Shown piece after piece: positions 9,879-17,857 of a stretch of DNA of 64,000 bases. Under the pieces are notes generated by a model. The model did not search any database, was not told the DNA's origin, and was given only the letters and a program-made list of their open reading frames with translations. The DNA comes from Treponema sp. (GTDB taxonomy: Bacteria; Spirochaetota; Spirochaetia; Treponematales; Treponemataceae). The stretch covers positions 41,640 to 105,639 of the forward strand of contig JAFOSK010000066.1 of NCBI GenBank assembly GCA_017392945.1, read 5' to 3'. The position numbers were made by a program, and so were the translations under genes. Position 1 is the first letter of the stretch, and each line of letters begins with the position of its first letter.

Positions 9879-11228
9879 TTAGTATTCTTTATCAACGGCT
9901 AAGACAGCTTTTTCAAAGATGTCCATTGCCTGATCGATTTCCGAATCACTTATATTCAGGGCGCACAAGCAGCGCATTACAGAGCCACCGCGACCGCCCT
10001 TTTCCATGATAAGTTTATTTTCAAAGCAGAGTTTCTGAACTTTTGCAGCGGCATCCCCGTTTGCAGGGAAAATACCGGCACAGTCTTTTTCGCCTTTTGG
10101 ATTTATAAATTCACAGCCGATCATAAGACCTTTGCCGCGCACGTCACCGATAATCTTTACCTTGGATTTTATTTCGTTCATGCGCGCCATGATTTTTTCA
10201 CCCTTGCGGACAACTTCTGCAAGAAATTCTGGTTTAGAAACGCGGTTAAGAACGATTGTTCCCGCTTTCATTGCCAGCTGGTTGCCGCGGAAAGTACCCG
10301 TGTGCGCACCCGGTTGCCATTTATCCAGATCTTTATTGTAGATTACAATAGAAAGTGGCTGGCTTCCGCCAATAGCCTTAGAGCAGAGAATCACGTCAGG
10401 AACAATTCCTGCATATTCAAATGCAAAAAGCTTACCGCTTCGACCCATTCCGCACTGGATTTCATCGCAGATCAACGGAATTCCAAGTTCCTTTGTTACG
10501 CGGCGTACAGTCTGAAGAAATTTTGCAGGAGCCGGATTAACTCCGCCTTCACCTTGAATTGCTTCAATAATTACAGCTGCCGGTTTAGTAATTCCGCTTT
10601 CTGGATCTTTAAGAGTGCGTTCAAAATACTCGCAGCATGCGTTTATGCTTGCATCTCCAGAAAGCCCAAAAGAATCGCGGTATGTGTTTGGATAAGGGAA
10701 ATGCTGTACTCCCGGCATAAGACCGTTTACGCTATTTTTTGCTCCAAGATTTCCTGTACAGCTTAGGGCTCCGTGTCCCATACCATGGAAGCCGCCCTGA
10801 AATGCTATAACGCTGGATTTTCCGGTTGCAGTCTTACAAAGTTTTAAAGCCGCGTCAGTCGCATCAGTTCCGCTTGGAGAGCAGAATTGAATTTTACAGT
10901 TCTCTGACAGTTCTTTTGGAAGGTTCGATATAACTGTTTGCACGAACTCATCTTTTACAGGAGTTGTCAGATCAAGGGTATGCAGAGGAAAATCGCTTGC
11001 AAGCATCTCTGCCATAGCCTTGTTAATTTCATCGTCATTGTGACCCAGCGCGAGCGTTCCTGCTCCGCACAAAAAATCCAGATATTTGTTTCCTTCAATG
11101 TCCTCAACCCAAGATCCTTTGGCTTTTACCAATGCAAACGGAAATTTGCGCGGATAGCTGCGGGCATTAGATTCTGTGGAATCCTGTCTGGTAATGTAAT
11201 ACTGATTGGTGCCCTTTTCTTCAAGCAT
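9879..11228 (-). CDS. Class III aminotransferase, probable diaminobutyrate--2-oxoglutarate transaminase
   Basis: 449 residues. This is a PLP-dependent fold type I, class III aminotransferase. The PLP lysine lies in SKAIGGSQPLS, the cofactor aspartate in CDEIQCGMGRSG, and the phosphate-binding SGTDATDAALK follows the usual pattern. The N-terminal RSYPRKFPFALVKAKG and FLCGAGTLALGHN, together with EAIQGEGGVNPAP, resemble EctB/Dat enzymes that move the amino group between glutamate and aspartate semialdehyde to give 2,4-diaminobutyrate. The start is supported by GGAG seven bases upstream. The gene stands alone between two repeat-rich spacers, so neighbours do not reveal the pathway. Ornithine or another diamine as substrate cannot be excluded. 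Confidence 0.75.
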   Translation of the reverse strand: MLEEKGTNQYYITRQDSTESNARSYPRKFPFALVKAKGSWVEDIEGNKYLDFLCGAGTLALGHNDDEINKAMAEMLASDFPLHTLDLTTPVKDEFVQTVISNLPKELSENCKIQFCSPSGTDATDAALKLCKTATGKSSVIAFQGGFHGMGHGALSCTGNLGAKNSVNGLMPGVQHFPYPNTYRDSFGLSGDASINACCEYFERTLKDPESGITKPAAVIIEAIQGEGGVNPAPAKFLQTVRRVTKELGIPLICDEIQCGMGRSGKLFAFEYAGIVPDVILCSKAIGGSQPLSIVIYNKDLDKWQPGAHTGTFRGNQLAMKAGTIVLNRVSKPEFLAEVVRKGEKIMARMNEIKSKVKIIGDVRGKGLMIGCEFINPKGEKDCAGIFPANGDAAAKVQKLCFENKLIMEKGGRGGSVMRCLCALNISDSEIDQAMDIFEKAVLAVDKEY

Positions 11229-11740
11229 CGACGTTCTCCATTACTTAGTGGATTATCATTTTGGGCATAAGCCCTTTCCCGGCCGCTGACAACGGCAGTT
11301 TTATTTAGTCGGGAGTAATACAAGATACTACTTTTAAGGGGTTAGGGCAATCAGTATAGAAAATTTAAATTATTTTTACATTTTTTCATATCTTTTCAGG
11401 CGAATTCTTTTCCGACCCGGCGTTCCACGGCCCGCTTACGCTTGGTCTTTGCTCCCGCTCCGCGTCCGCAAATCCTTGTCTTCGCTCCGCGCAGCCAACC
11501 GTTCCATGCCGGCGCCGGCTGAAACCCCTGAAAAACTAAAAGCGAATTTATCGCCGCCATGCGGCTCTGCGTCCTGTAAGGAAATTTATCATACTGTGCC
11601 AAGCTGCATCCTGAACTTTATTATTCAGTTTTCTGTGAAAACTGAGGAACGAGGTAAAAATGTATTTTCAAATGAAACGAATTCTAGTACATTGCGCCAC
11701 TAGAACTTATGCTGACCGCGGCAGCAACGGATAGTTTTTC
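11229..11740. repeat. Repeat-bearing spacer; GC-rich part related to a spacer at 61.5 kb
   Basis: No supported gene. The segment about 11398-11535 is far more GC-rich than its surroundings. Read on the minus strand it contains CGGCGCCGGCATGGAACGG, then several 'GCGGAGCG' units, then AAGCGTAAGCGGGCC and TGGAACGCC. Words in the same order occur on the plus strand at about 61490-61575 (CGGCGCCGGGCATGGAG, GAGCGTTAGCGGGCCA, CGGAACGCC), so this looks like a dispersed intergenic element. The small reading frames overlapping it have repeat-like composition and no recognisable protein features. Confidence 0.5.
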
Positions 11741-11759
11741 AGATTTTAGTTAAAAAAAA

Positions 11760-11854
11760 GGCCGGATAATCCTAAGCACAAGTTTAGACTTCATACCGTT
11801 GCTGCCTTCCGGCTCTGGCGGGGTTTTGAAGAATACTTTGAAAGGCATCCGGCC
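11760..11854 (-). ncRNA. ffs: Signal recognition particle RNA (small bacterial 4.5S type)
   Basis: Read on the minus strand, the central hairpin carries CCAGAGCCGGAAGGCAGC, the SRP RNA apical motif (compare GGTCCGGAAGGAAGCAGC in E. coli), with the asymmetric-loop purines that bind Ffh. The ends pair as GGCCGGAT/ATCCGGCC, closing a roughly 95-nt rod, which is normal for the small bacterial form. A run of T follows immediately on the minus strand (A-run at 11752-11759 on plus), giving an intrinsic terminator. A TATAAT -10 element lies on the minus strand at 11871-11876, the right distance upstream. It targets membrane and secreted proteins to the translocon. Confidence 0.93.
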
Positions 11855-11930
11855 AATAGAATGAATTTAAATTATATAGTGAGCTTTGTCAATGGCACCA
11901 GATGTATGGTAGTGATAAAAAAAATAAATA

Positions 11931-11973
11931 TTGACAAAGATAGTGTTTTTTTATAACCTACTAAACGAATAGG
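11931..11973 (+). promoter_or_regulatory. Promoter with CCTA-N9-TAGG operator before ABC system 1
   Basis: A TTGACA -35 lies at 11931-11936 and a weak -10 near 11954. The palindromic half-sites CCTA (11957-11960) and TAGG (11970-11973), nine bases apart, overlap the -10. This is the same motif seen before cysK, nifB, nifH and the other genes of the island. Its position over the promoter suggests repression. Confidence 0.6.
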
Positions 11974-12030
11974 AATAGTAAATAATAAGGTTGGGTCACG
12001 TTTATTGCTTGGTTTGCTAAGGAGAATCGT

Positions 12031-12807
12031 ATGTCCGGGGAAATAAATATCAATGAAGTTACAAAGGTTTTTTCAGATGGTGAAAAACAGGTAGTCGCTT
12101 TGAATGGCGTGAGCTTAATAATTCCTGCTGGTAGTTTCGTTTCCCTTATTGGACCATCCGGTTGTGGAAAGACAACGCTTCTTCGCTGCATTGCAGGGCT
12201 TGAAACACCTTCTGCAGGAGAGGTTTATGTTGACGGTGTAAAAATTACAAAACCGGGAAGCGACAGAGGATTTGCCTTTCAGCAGGCCAATCTTTTTCCG
12301 TGGCTTACAATCCGCGAAAATATAGCTTTTGGACTTAAGGCAAGACATATTTACAAAGAGCGACGGGAAGATGTTGACGAATTCATAAATCTTGTTGGCT
12401 TAAAAGGTTTTGAAAAATCATATCCGCATCAGCTTTCTGGGGGAATGAATCAAAGAGCAAGTTTGGCCCGCGCCTTGGTCGGACATCCAAAAATTCTGCT
12501 TTTGGACGAACCTCTTGGTGCTCTTGATGCTTTTACAAGAATGACAATGCAGGACGAAATTCTCCGTCTGAAAAATGAATATAACACGACAATGGTTATG
12601 GTCACTCATGATGTTGATGAGGCTGTATATCTTAGTGATTATGTTGTTGTTATGAGTCCTCGTCCGGCTAAGGTTGAAAAAATAATTAAAATAGAACTCA
12701 GCTATCCTCGTGCAAGAGGTCAGGATGTGTTCTTAAAATACCGTACGCGTATTCTTGAAATTCTTGATTACGCCGGCAAAGTTCAAGATGTTGAATATAC
12801 GATTTAA
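12031..12807 (+). CDS. ABC transporter ATPase, nitrate/sulfonate/taurine type (system 1)
   Basis: 258 residues. Walker A is GPSGCGKTT, Q-loop FAFQQANLFPWLT, signature LSGGMNQRASLARAL, Walker B LLLDEPLGALD and the H-loop MVTHDVDEA. The FPW Q-loop and length match SsuB/TauB/NrtD ATPases. It powers import together with the substrate-binding lipoprotein encoded 14 bases downstream. No permease gene of this type is in the operon. The permease at 17858-18817, which has its own copy of the operator, is the likely partner. The gene opens a five-gene unit (ATPase, binding protein, DUF4418, FtsX-like, LolD-like) behind a promoter carrying the island operator. Confidence 0.9.
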   Translation: MSGEININEVTKVFSDGEKQVVALNGVSLIIPAGSFVSLIGPSGCGKTTLLRCIAGLETPSAGEVYVDGVKITKPGSDRGFAFQQANLFPWLTIRENIAFGLKARHIYKERREDVDEFINLVGLKGFEKSYPHQLSGGMNQRASLARALVGHPKILLLDEPLGALDAFTRMTMQDEILRLKNEYNTTMVMVTHDVDEAVYLSDYVVVMSPRPAKVEKIIKIELSYPRARGQDVFLKYRTRILEILDYAGKVQDVEYTI

Positions 12808-12821
12808 TCATGGAGGAATAA

Positions 12822-13904
12822 ATGAAAAGATCGGTTTTAATAAGTGGAATTGCTGTAATGGCACTCTCCGTTATGATTACGGCCTGTAATAAAAAACAGT
12901 CTGCAAAAACCCCTGCTCAGAAAGTTGTCAGAATCAATTTTCAGACAGGAATCCTATGTGGTGCGCCTGTGCATGTTGCAATGAAAACAGGACTTTTTGA
13001 TGAAGAACTTGCCGCCATTGGTCAAAAAGCGGAATATGTTCAGGTCGTTGAAGGCGGAGCAACGCTTGCAGAAATGATTGCATCCGGCAAGGTTGACGCA
13101 GGATACGGTCTTTATGCAACACAGCTTCAGGCAATCGAAAACGGACTTCCTATTTCCTACGCTTCAGGAATTCACGTAGGTTGTACAAAGTATTATGCCC
13201 GTCAGGACAGCGGCATTTATTCAGCGGCTGATTTACGCGGAAAAAAGATTGGCGTTCCTGGACTTGCAGATTCGAGCGTTATGAATCTTAGACGAAAGCT
13301 CATGGATTTGGGAATCGGCGTTACGGCAGATAATAATGAAGTTGAATTTATTGCCTATGCTTCTTCGGATCTAGCGATTGCCCTGAACAATGGTGCAGTG
13401 GATGCAATTGGTGCGCACGATCCTGTTGCAACAAAAGCAGAGCTTGCTTATGGATTCCGTAAAATCCTTGATACTGGAATCGATGAAAAATTCCGTAATG
13501 AATACTGCTGTATGCAGTTCGTTACTCACAAATTGGTAAAGGAAAATCCTGAGGGGGCGGCTGCAGTAACAAGAGCCATAATGAAGGCAAGCGCATTTGT
13601 TGAAGCAGAACCAAGGGCCGCTGCAAAACTTCAGATTGAAAATAATTTCGTTGCAGGCGATCTAGATTTTAATGCGGCTTTGCTTGATGAACTCAATTTT
13701 ATTCCAAGCCGTTCTCTTGGAAAAAAGACATTTGAGGCTGCTGCCCGCCAGCTTCAGGATGCAGGTGTCCTTAAAAAGTCAACAGATCTTAAGGAATATG
13801 TAGACAATGGATTCATTGAACTTCCAGGAGTGCCTGATGGTTACACCTATGATAAAGAAACAGGCTCTTATATAGAAATTAATGGAATCCGGACAGGATT
13901 CTAA
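12822..13904 (+). CDS. Substrate-binding lipoprotein, SsuA/TauA/NMT1-like (system 1)
   Basis: 360 residues. The N-terminal signal has a lipobox ending MITAC, so it is membrane-anchored and faces the periplasm. The body is a periplasmic-binding-protein fold of the NMT1/SsuA class: GAPVHVAMKTGLFDEEL, then AEMIASGKVDAGYGL, then DLRGKKIGVPG. Such proteins bring sulfonates, taurine, nitrate or related small ligands to the permease. The ligand cannot be read from sequence, but the sulfur setting favours an organosulfur compound. The RBS GGAGGAAT precedes the ATG. It sits between the ATPase gene and a DUF4418 gene in the same direction with gaps of 13-14 bases. Confidence 0.85.
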   Translation: MKRSVLISGIAVMALSVMITACNKKQSAKTPAQKVVRINFQTGILCGAPVHVAMKTGLFDEELAAIGQKAEYVQVVEGGATLAEMIASGKVDAGYGLYATQLQAIENGLPISYASGIHVGCTKYYARQDSGIYSAADLRGKKIGVPGLADSSVMNLRRKLMDLGIGVTADNNEVEFIAYASSDLAIALNNGAVDAIGAHDPVATKAELAYGFRKILDTGIDEKFRNEYCCMQFVTHKLVKENPEGAAAVTRAIMKASAFVEAEPRAAAKLQIENNFVAGDLDFNAALLDELNFIPSRSLGKKTFEAAARQLQDAGVLKKSTDLKEYVDNGFIELPGVPDGYTYDKETGSYIEINGIRTGF

Positions 13905-13917
13905 GGAGTTTATTAAA

Positions 13918-14313
13918 ATGAAAAAACAGAACATTATTTTTGCAGCAATTGTTGCTTTGCTCGGCGTGCTTGTTTTTCTTGCACCGTATTCTTTTGCCAA
14001 AGTTTGTGAACTTGGTGAAAAAGTCATGAAGTGTCACTGGACTGCGCGCATTGAATTGTTCCTTGGAATTACAATTACTATTCTTGGACTGCTGAAGGCA
14101 CTTTCTTCTGATGCAAAATATCAGCTTGCCCTTAATGCAGGAACCGCTCTTAATGCCGCAGGTGTAATCCTTGTACCGGCAAAATTGATCGGAGTCTGCG
14201 GAAAAACAATGATGCACTGTCATTCAGTTACAAGACCGGCTTTGATAGTTTTGGGAATTCTGATTCTTTTTGCAGTTGCATTTCATACGGTGCTTTTATG
14301 GAAAAAACGCTGA
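13918..14313 (+). CDS. DUF4418-family four-helix membrane protein
   Basis: 131 residues with four predicted membrane helices (about 5-25, 40-60, 75-100, 108-128). Two similar loops carry the cysteine pattern typical of DUF4418: VCELGEKVMKCHW near residue 30 and VCGKTMMHCH near residue 95. Internal pseudo-symmetry is plain. Members of this family commonly lie next to FtsX-like permeases and LolD-like ATPases, as here; their biochemical role is not known. Start chosen at 13918 because AAGGAG lies nine bases upstream and overlaps the previous stop; an in-frame start at 13882 would lie inside the binding-protein gene. The downstream gene starts 16 bases before this one ends. Confidence 0.8.
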   Translation: MKKQNIIFAAIVALLGVLVFLAPYSFAKVCELGEKVMKCHWTARIELFLGITITILGLLKALSSDAKYQLALNAGTALNAAGVILVPAKLIGVCGKTMMHCHSVTRPALIVLGILILFAVAFHTVLLWKKR

Positions 14314-15509
14314 GTTATAATCCGCACATTGAAAGGACGCTTGCGCTTTCAAATCTTTCTCAAAAAAAATACAGGACGGTTCTTATAGGGATTCTTGTTG
14401 CTGTTTCGGCCGCCGTTCTGTTCGCTTCGCTTGTTCTTTCTTCAAGCCTTAAGGCAGGAATTGCCGGCCTGCGTTCATGTCTGGGCGCAGATTTGCTTGT
14501 AGTTCCGGCAGGGTACGAAAAAAATGCAGAGAATATTCTGCTTACAGGAGAACCGAATTATTTTTATATGGAGCGTTCTGTCCTTGATAGAATCCGTTCT
14601 GTAGAAGGCGTTGAAAAAGCAAGTGCTCAATTTTATCTTACGAGCCTTGCCGAAAGCTGCTGCGATTTTCCGGTTCAGATTATAGGTTTTGAGCCGGAAA
14701 GCGATTTTATAATTCAAACCTGGTCCAAGAAAAGGATAAGGAAAGAATTCGGCGAAGAGTTCTTTTTGTGCGGAAACAACGTAACTCAGGAACATGGAAG
14801 CGTCAGATTTTTTGATGAAGCTCACAAAGTTTCCGGCAGGCTGCTAAAAACTGGTTCCGGCATGGACAACGTGATTTTCTGCGATTTTAATACTTTGCAG
14901 AACATTTTTGATGCAGCCCGAAAAAAAGGGTTCGGTTTTATTTCTGACGGCGATACAAAGAACAAGATAAGCACAGTTTTGATCCGGCTTTCGCCAGAGG
15001 CTTCTGCGTCGACAGTTGCGCTGCGCATAAAAAACGCCGTTCCCGACGTTCAGGTTATTCAGAGTGAAAAATTCATAAGGAATTTTTCCCAAAGAATGGG
15101 CTCATTCCTTGTGTTTTTTCACTCAATATCCGTTCTTGTACTTTTGATTACGATTTTTTCGATGGCACTTGTTTTTTCGATTATGATAAACGAACGCCGT
15201 CGGGAATTTTCTATACTCCGGGTTCTCGGGGCAGACCGTTCAGCCCTTAGAAAAATACTGCTTTATGAAACGGCGTTCATAGGCGGAGCCGGTGCCTTTG
15301 CAGGAATAACATTGGCCGCGCTTGCTGTAATCCCGTTCAATGCCTTGCTTTCCGAAAAAATTTCACTTCCATTTGCGATGTGCGGAACAGGCAGGATCCT
15401 TATTTTTGCAACAGCAGCGTTTTTAGTAAGTGGTTTTTCTTGCGTTCTGGCTGCTGTAAATGCAGTGTTCAGAATTGTAAAAATACAACCGTATGGCGAC
15501 GTAAAATGA
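14298..15509 (+). CDS. FtsX/MacB-like ABC transporter permease
   Basis: 403 residues. The topology is one N-terminal helix (about 27-48), a large extracytoplasmic domain of the MacB_PCD kind (about 50-255), then three C-terminal helices (about 270-295, 320-345, 360-390) as in FtsX/LolC permeases. The INERRREFSILRVLGA segment is the conserved cytoplasmic loop before the last helices. It should work with the LolD-like ATPase encoded next, as a mechanotransmitter or exporter rather than an importer. It overlaps the DUF4418 gene by 16 bases, so the three genes are translationally coupled. The substrate is unknown. Presence behind the sulfur-island promoter ties it to that regulon. Confidence 0.82.
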   Translation: MEKTLSYNPHIERTLALSNLSQKKYRTVLIGILVAVSAAVLFASLVLSSSLKAGIAGLRSCLGADLLVVPAGYEKNAENILLTGEPNYFYMERSVLDRIRSVEGVEKASAQFYLTSLAESCCDFPVQIIGFEPESDFIIQTWSKKRIRKEFGEEFFLCGNNVTQEHGSVRFFDEAHKVSGRLLKTGSGMDNVIFCDFNTLQNIFDAARKKGFGFISDGDTKNKISTVLIRLSPEASASTVALRIKNAVPDVQVIQSEKFIRNFSQRMGSFLVFFHSISVLVLLITIFSMALVFSIMINERRREFSILRVLGADRSALRKILLYETAFIGGAGAFAGITLAALAVIPFNALLSEKISLPFAMCGTGRILIFATAAFLVSGFSCVLAAVNAVFRIVKIQPYGDVK

Positions 15510-15570
15510 ACGGATTCCGCCGCGTAAATAATACGTTGCAGGATTATTTTTATTGTATTAGGAGAAAAAA

Positions 15571-16224
15571 ATGATCGCGGTTCAAAATATTTATAAGAAA
15601 TTCAATACTCCGCGCGGAACAAAAACTGTCCTTTCTGATTTTTCCCTTACGATAAATGACGGAACTTTTTTTGGAATAAAGGGCGAATCCGGTGTCGGCA
15701 AAAGCACCCTTCTTTCCATTATTACAGGACTTCAAAAACCGGATTCCGGTAAAGTGATTATTGATGGTACGGATATTTTTGAACTTTCGGACAAGGAAGC
15801 ATGTGCTTTTAGAAACAAAAATATAGGTTTTGTTTCACAAGAGCAAAGCTTTTTGGAAAATCTCAATGTCCTGGACAATGTGGTTCTGCCGGCATTTCTT
15901 TCCAAAAAATCAGTTTTTTCACAGGAAGAAATCTATTCCAGGGCAAAAAAACTTCTTTCTGAACTTGGAATTTCAGAACTTTCAGAAATGTATCCTTCTG
16001 TCCTTTCCGGCGGAGAAAATCAGCGTGTTTTGATTGCACGCGCGCTGATAAATGACCCGAAGATTATTGTTGCAGACGAACCAACTGATTCAGTCAGCGA
16101 AGGACAGGCAAAAGAAATAACCGGGATTTTAAAGGCTCTTTCAGAAGCCGGAAAAACTGTAATTATCGTAAGTCATAATCAGGCAGATTTTGAACAGTGC
16201 AATCAAAAAATTTTTTTAAGCTAA
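15571..16224 (+). CDS. ABC transporter ATPase, LolD/MacB-like
   Basis: 217 residues, the usual size for LolD-type ATPases. Walker A is GESGVGKST, signature LSGGENQRVLIARAL, Walker B IIVADEPTDSV, H-loop IVSHNQADF. In LolD-like proteins the Walker B neighbour is usually DEPTGNLD; here it is DEPTDSVSE, so the D-loop is unusual. It pairs with the FtsX-like permease ending 61 bases upstream. RBS AGGAGA is eight bases before the ATG. It is the last gene of the five-gene unit; the next gene, cysK, has its own operator. Confidence 0.85.
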   Translation: MIAVQNIYKKFNTPRGTKTVLSDFSLTINDGTFFGIKGESGVGKSTLLSIITGLQKPDSGKVIIDGTDIFELSDKEACAFRNKNIGFVSQEQSFLENLNVLDNVVLPAFLSKKSVFSQEEIYSRAKKLLSELGISELSEMYPSVLSGGENQRVLIARALINDPKIIVADEPTDSVSEGQAKEITGILKALSEAGKTVIIVSHNQADFEQCNQKIFLS

Positions 16225-16227
16225 AAA

Positions 16228-16244
16228 CCTAGTAATATACTAGG
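16228..16244 (+). promoter_or_regulatory. CCTA-N9-TAGG operator before cysK
   Basis: CCTAGTAATATACTAGG is one of the most symmetric copies of the island palindrome (outer bases A...T extend it to 19). A possible -10, TATACT, lies within it at 16236-16241. The cysK start is 33 bases downstream. This places the cysteine synthase under the same control as the nitrogenase-like genes. Confidence 0.65.
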
Positions 16245-16276
16245 TTGTAATATAAATGTAACTTGGAGGCAATATT

Positions 16277-17266
16277 ATGGCAAAACACATTCACGATTCA
16301 CTTACGGAGCTTGTTGGAAATACTCCGCTTGTCAGATTGCATGGATATGAAAAAGAATTAGGACTTAAGGCTCATCTGCTTGCAAAGGTTGAATATTTCA
16401 ACCCTATCGGAAGCATCAAGGACAGGATTGTCCTGCGCATCATTCAGGATGCAGAAAAAGCAGGAAAAATTGCACCGGGCAAAACAACTCTGATTGAATA
16501 CACAAGCGGTAATACTGGAATTGCGGTAAGCGCTATTGGCGCTATGAAAGGCTACAAGGTACAGATTTATTTGCAGGAAGGTGTAAGCCGTGAACGTCTG
16601 CAGGTTATGAAGGCCTTTGGCGCAAATGTAACAAAAATAGGCGATGTTCCTGAGTTGCAGGATGCTCTGAAAGCGACTAATAATGATTTTGTTGCAGCAA
16701 CAAATATCCTGAAACAGCATATCCGCGAAAGACAAGCCGCAGGAGATGACATTTATTTTGTCGATCAGATGATAAATCCCCTGAATCCGGTTGCTCATCA
16801 TGACACTACAGGAAAAGAGATTTGGGAAGACACTGACGGTGATCTGGCGGCTGTTGTTGCAAGCGTTGGAACGGCTGGAACTATCCGCGGAATAAGTGAC
16901 TATATAAAAGCGAAGAATAGTGCTGTAAAGGTTTTTGCAGTTGAACCGGCTGAGGATGATGCAAAACTGACAGGAATTCATAATTTTACAGAAGTTCCTT
17001 TTGAACGTGTTCCTCCAAGCCTTAGAGACAACGATGCTATTACAAAAACTGTTTTTGACGAAGCTTTTATTGCTGATACAAACGGGGCCTTTGAGGCTGC
17101 CCGCACTGTTGCAAAAACAGACGGTATTCTTGTAGGAAATTCAAGTGGTGCTGCATTATGGGGAGCTGTAAAAGTTGCTCAACGAAAAGAATTTGAAGGT
17201 AAGAATATTGTAGTTGTTTTTCCAGATACAGGACTTCGTTATCTGAGTACAGGTTTATTTGAATAA
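16277..17266 (+). CDS. cysK: Cysteine synthase family protein (O-acetylserine sulfhydrylase-like)
   Basis: 329 residues, fold type II PLP enzyme. The PLP lysine is in NPIGSIKDRI (about residue 48), the substrate loop is TSGNTGIAV, the phosphate-binding loop is GTAGTIRGI (usually GTGGT), and the C-terminal serine loop is GNSSGAA. It would make cysteine from O-acetylserine and sulfide. The variant glycine loop leaves room for another beta-replacement substrate such as O-acetylhomoserine or methanethiol-type thiols. RBS TTGGAGG lies eight bases upstream. In Firmicutes CysK also acts as the cysteine sensor for the Rrf2 regulator CymR; a similar partner is encoded at 37962 and the gene carries the shared operator. 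Confidence 0.85.
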   Translation: MAKHIHDSLTELVGNTPLVRLHGYEKELGLKAHLLAKVEYFNPIGSIKDRIVLRIIQDAEKAGKIAPGKTTLIEYTSGNTGIAVSAIGAMKGYKVQIYLQEGVSRERLQVMKAFGANVTKIGDVPELQDALKATNNDFVAATNILKQHIRERQAAGDDIYFVDQMINPLNPVAHHDTTGKEIWEDTDGDLAAVVASVGTAGTIRGISDYIKAKNSAVKVFAVEPAEDDAKLTGIHNFTEVPFERVPPSLRDNDAITKTVFDEAFIADTNGAFEAARTVAKTDGILVGNSSGAALWGAVKVAQRKEFEGKNIVVVFPDTGLRYLSTGLFE

Positions 17267-17308
17267 CAAGCGCATTCAGGAAAGCGGTAAAAATATGGGC
17301 AAAATGAG

Positions 17309-17370
17309 ATCCTGAAACAGGTTTCGAATGATGGGAATATAATTTGTCATTCTGAGTTTGTTTCAGGATT
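17309..17370. repeat. Hairpin repeat and likely terminator after cysK
   Basis: ATCCTGAAACA and TGTTTCAGGAT form an 11-bp stem, with a further pairing of GAATGA and TCATTC in the arms. A run of T follows on the plus strand (17369-17374), so it can end the cysK transcript. 'GTCATTCTGAG...TTTCAGGAT' words resemble common short palindromic repeats in bacterial spacers, so it is probably both repeat and terminator. Confidence 0.55.
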
Positions 17371-17857
17371 TTTTATGGTCGAGTGAATATTTTGAAAAGA
17401 CTATGTACGTAGAAAGTTATGATGCTCAAAATGTAGCGGTTGTATTTAGACTGGCTAAGCAACCAATCTTTTCGATTCGTAAGAATCCGGAGTATACCAC
17501 CTCACTGTATAAATGGTTATTTCGACAACCTCTTCGACAAGCTTAGGGACCACTCAATGACCGCATCAATACTATTTTCTGACAGAGACTAAAAAAAAAC
17601 GATAAGTTCAGTGTATGTTGATGATTGACTTTCAGCTTCAAAAAAACGTCTCCTGATAAACAATTTTGTTAATTTTTATTTAGGAAGGACAAGTGATAAA
17701 GGGCTGACTGATAATATGGTGCGGTGGTTAAGTTTGCCGGCACGTAAAAGCACGAGCAGGCTGTCGTATTGTATTTGGCAGTACATCTTAACAGGTAAAA
17801 TGACCGAATATACGGCAAACTTGTTAGTCAGTCCTTCATAAAAAAATATTGATTCTG
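17371..17857. repeat. Gene-free spacer holding a MITE-like inverted-repeat element (17699-17836)
   Basis: No gene is supported here. The element at 17699-17836 has matching ends: AAGGGCTGACTGATAA on the left and TTGTTAGTCAGTCCTT on the right, with inner arms AAGTTTGCCGG and ACGGCAAACTTG that extend the symmetry. At 138 bases with no coding capacity it looks like a miniature inverted-repeat element. Another short word, TTCGACAAGCTTA at about 17536, belongs to a set of 'TTTCGACAAGCTCA'-like words also at 57117 and 61455. Confidence 0.5.

Noticed and set aside
10302..10766. Plus-strand frame opposite the aminotransferase
   Set aside because: Complement of conserved PLP-enzyme coding sequence, no independent support.
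17358..17546. Small plus-strand frame of 62 codons after cysK
   Set aside because: It starts inside the hairpin repeat and runs through repeat words; no RBS.
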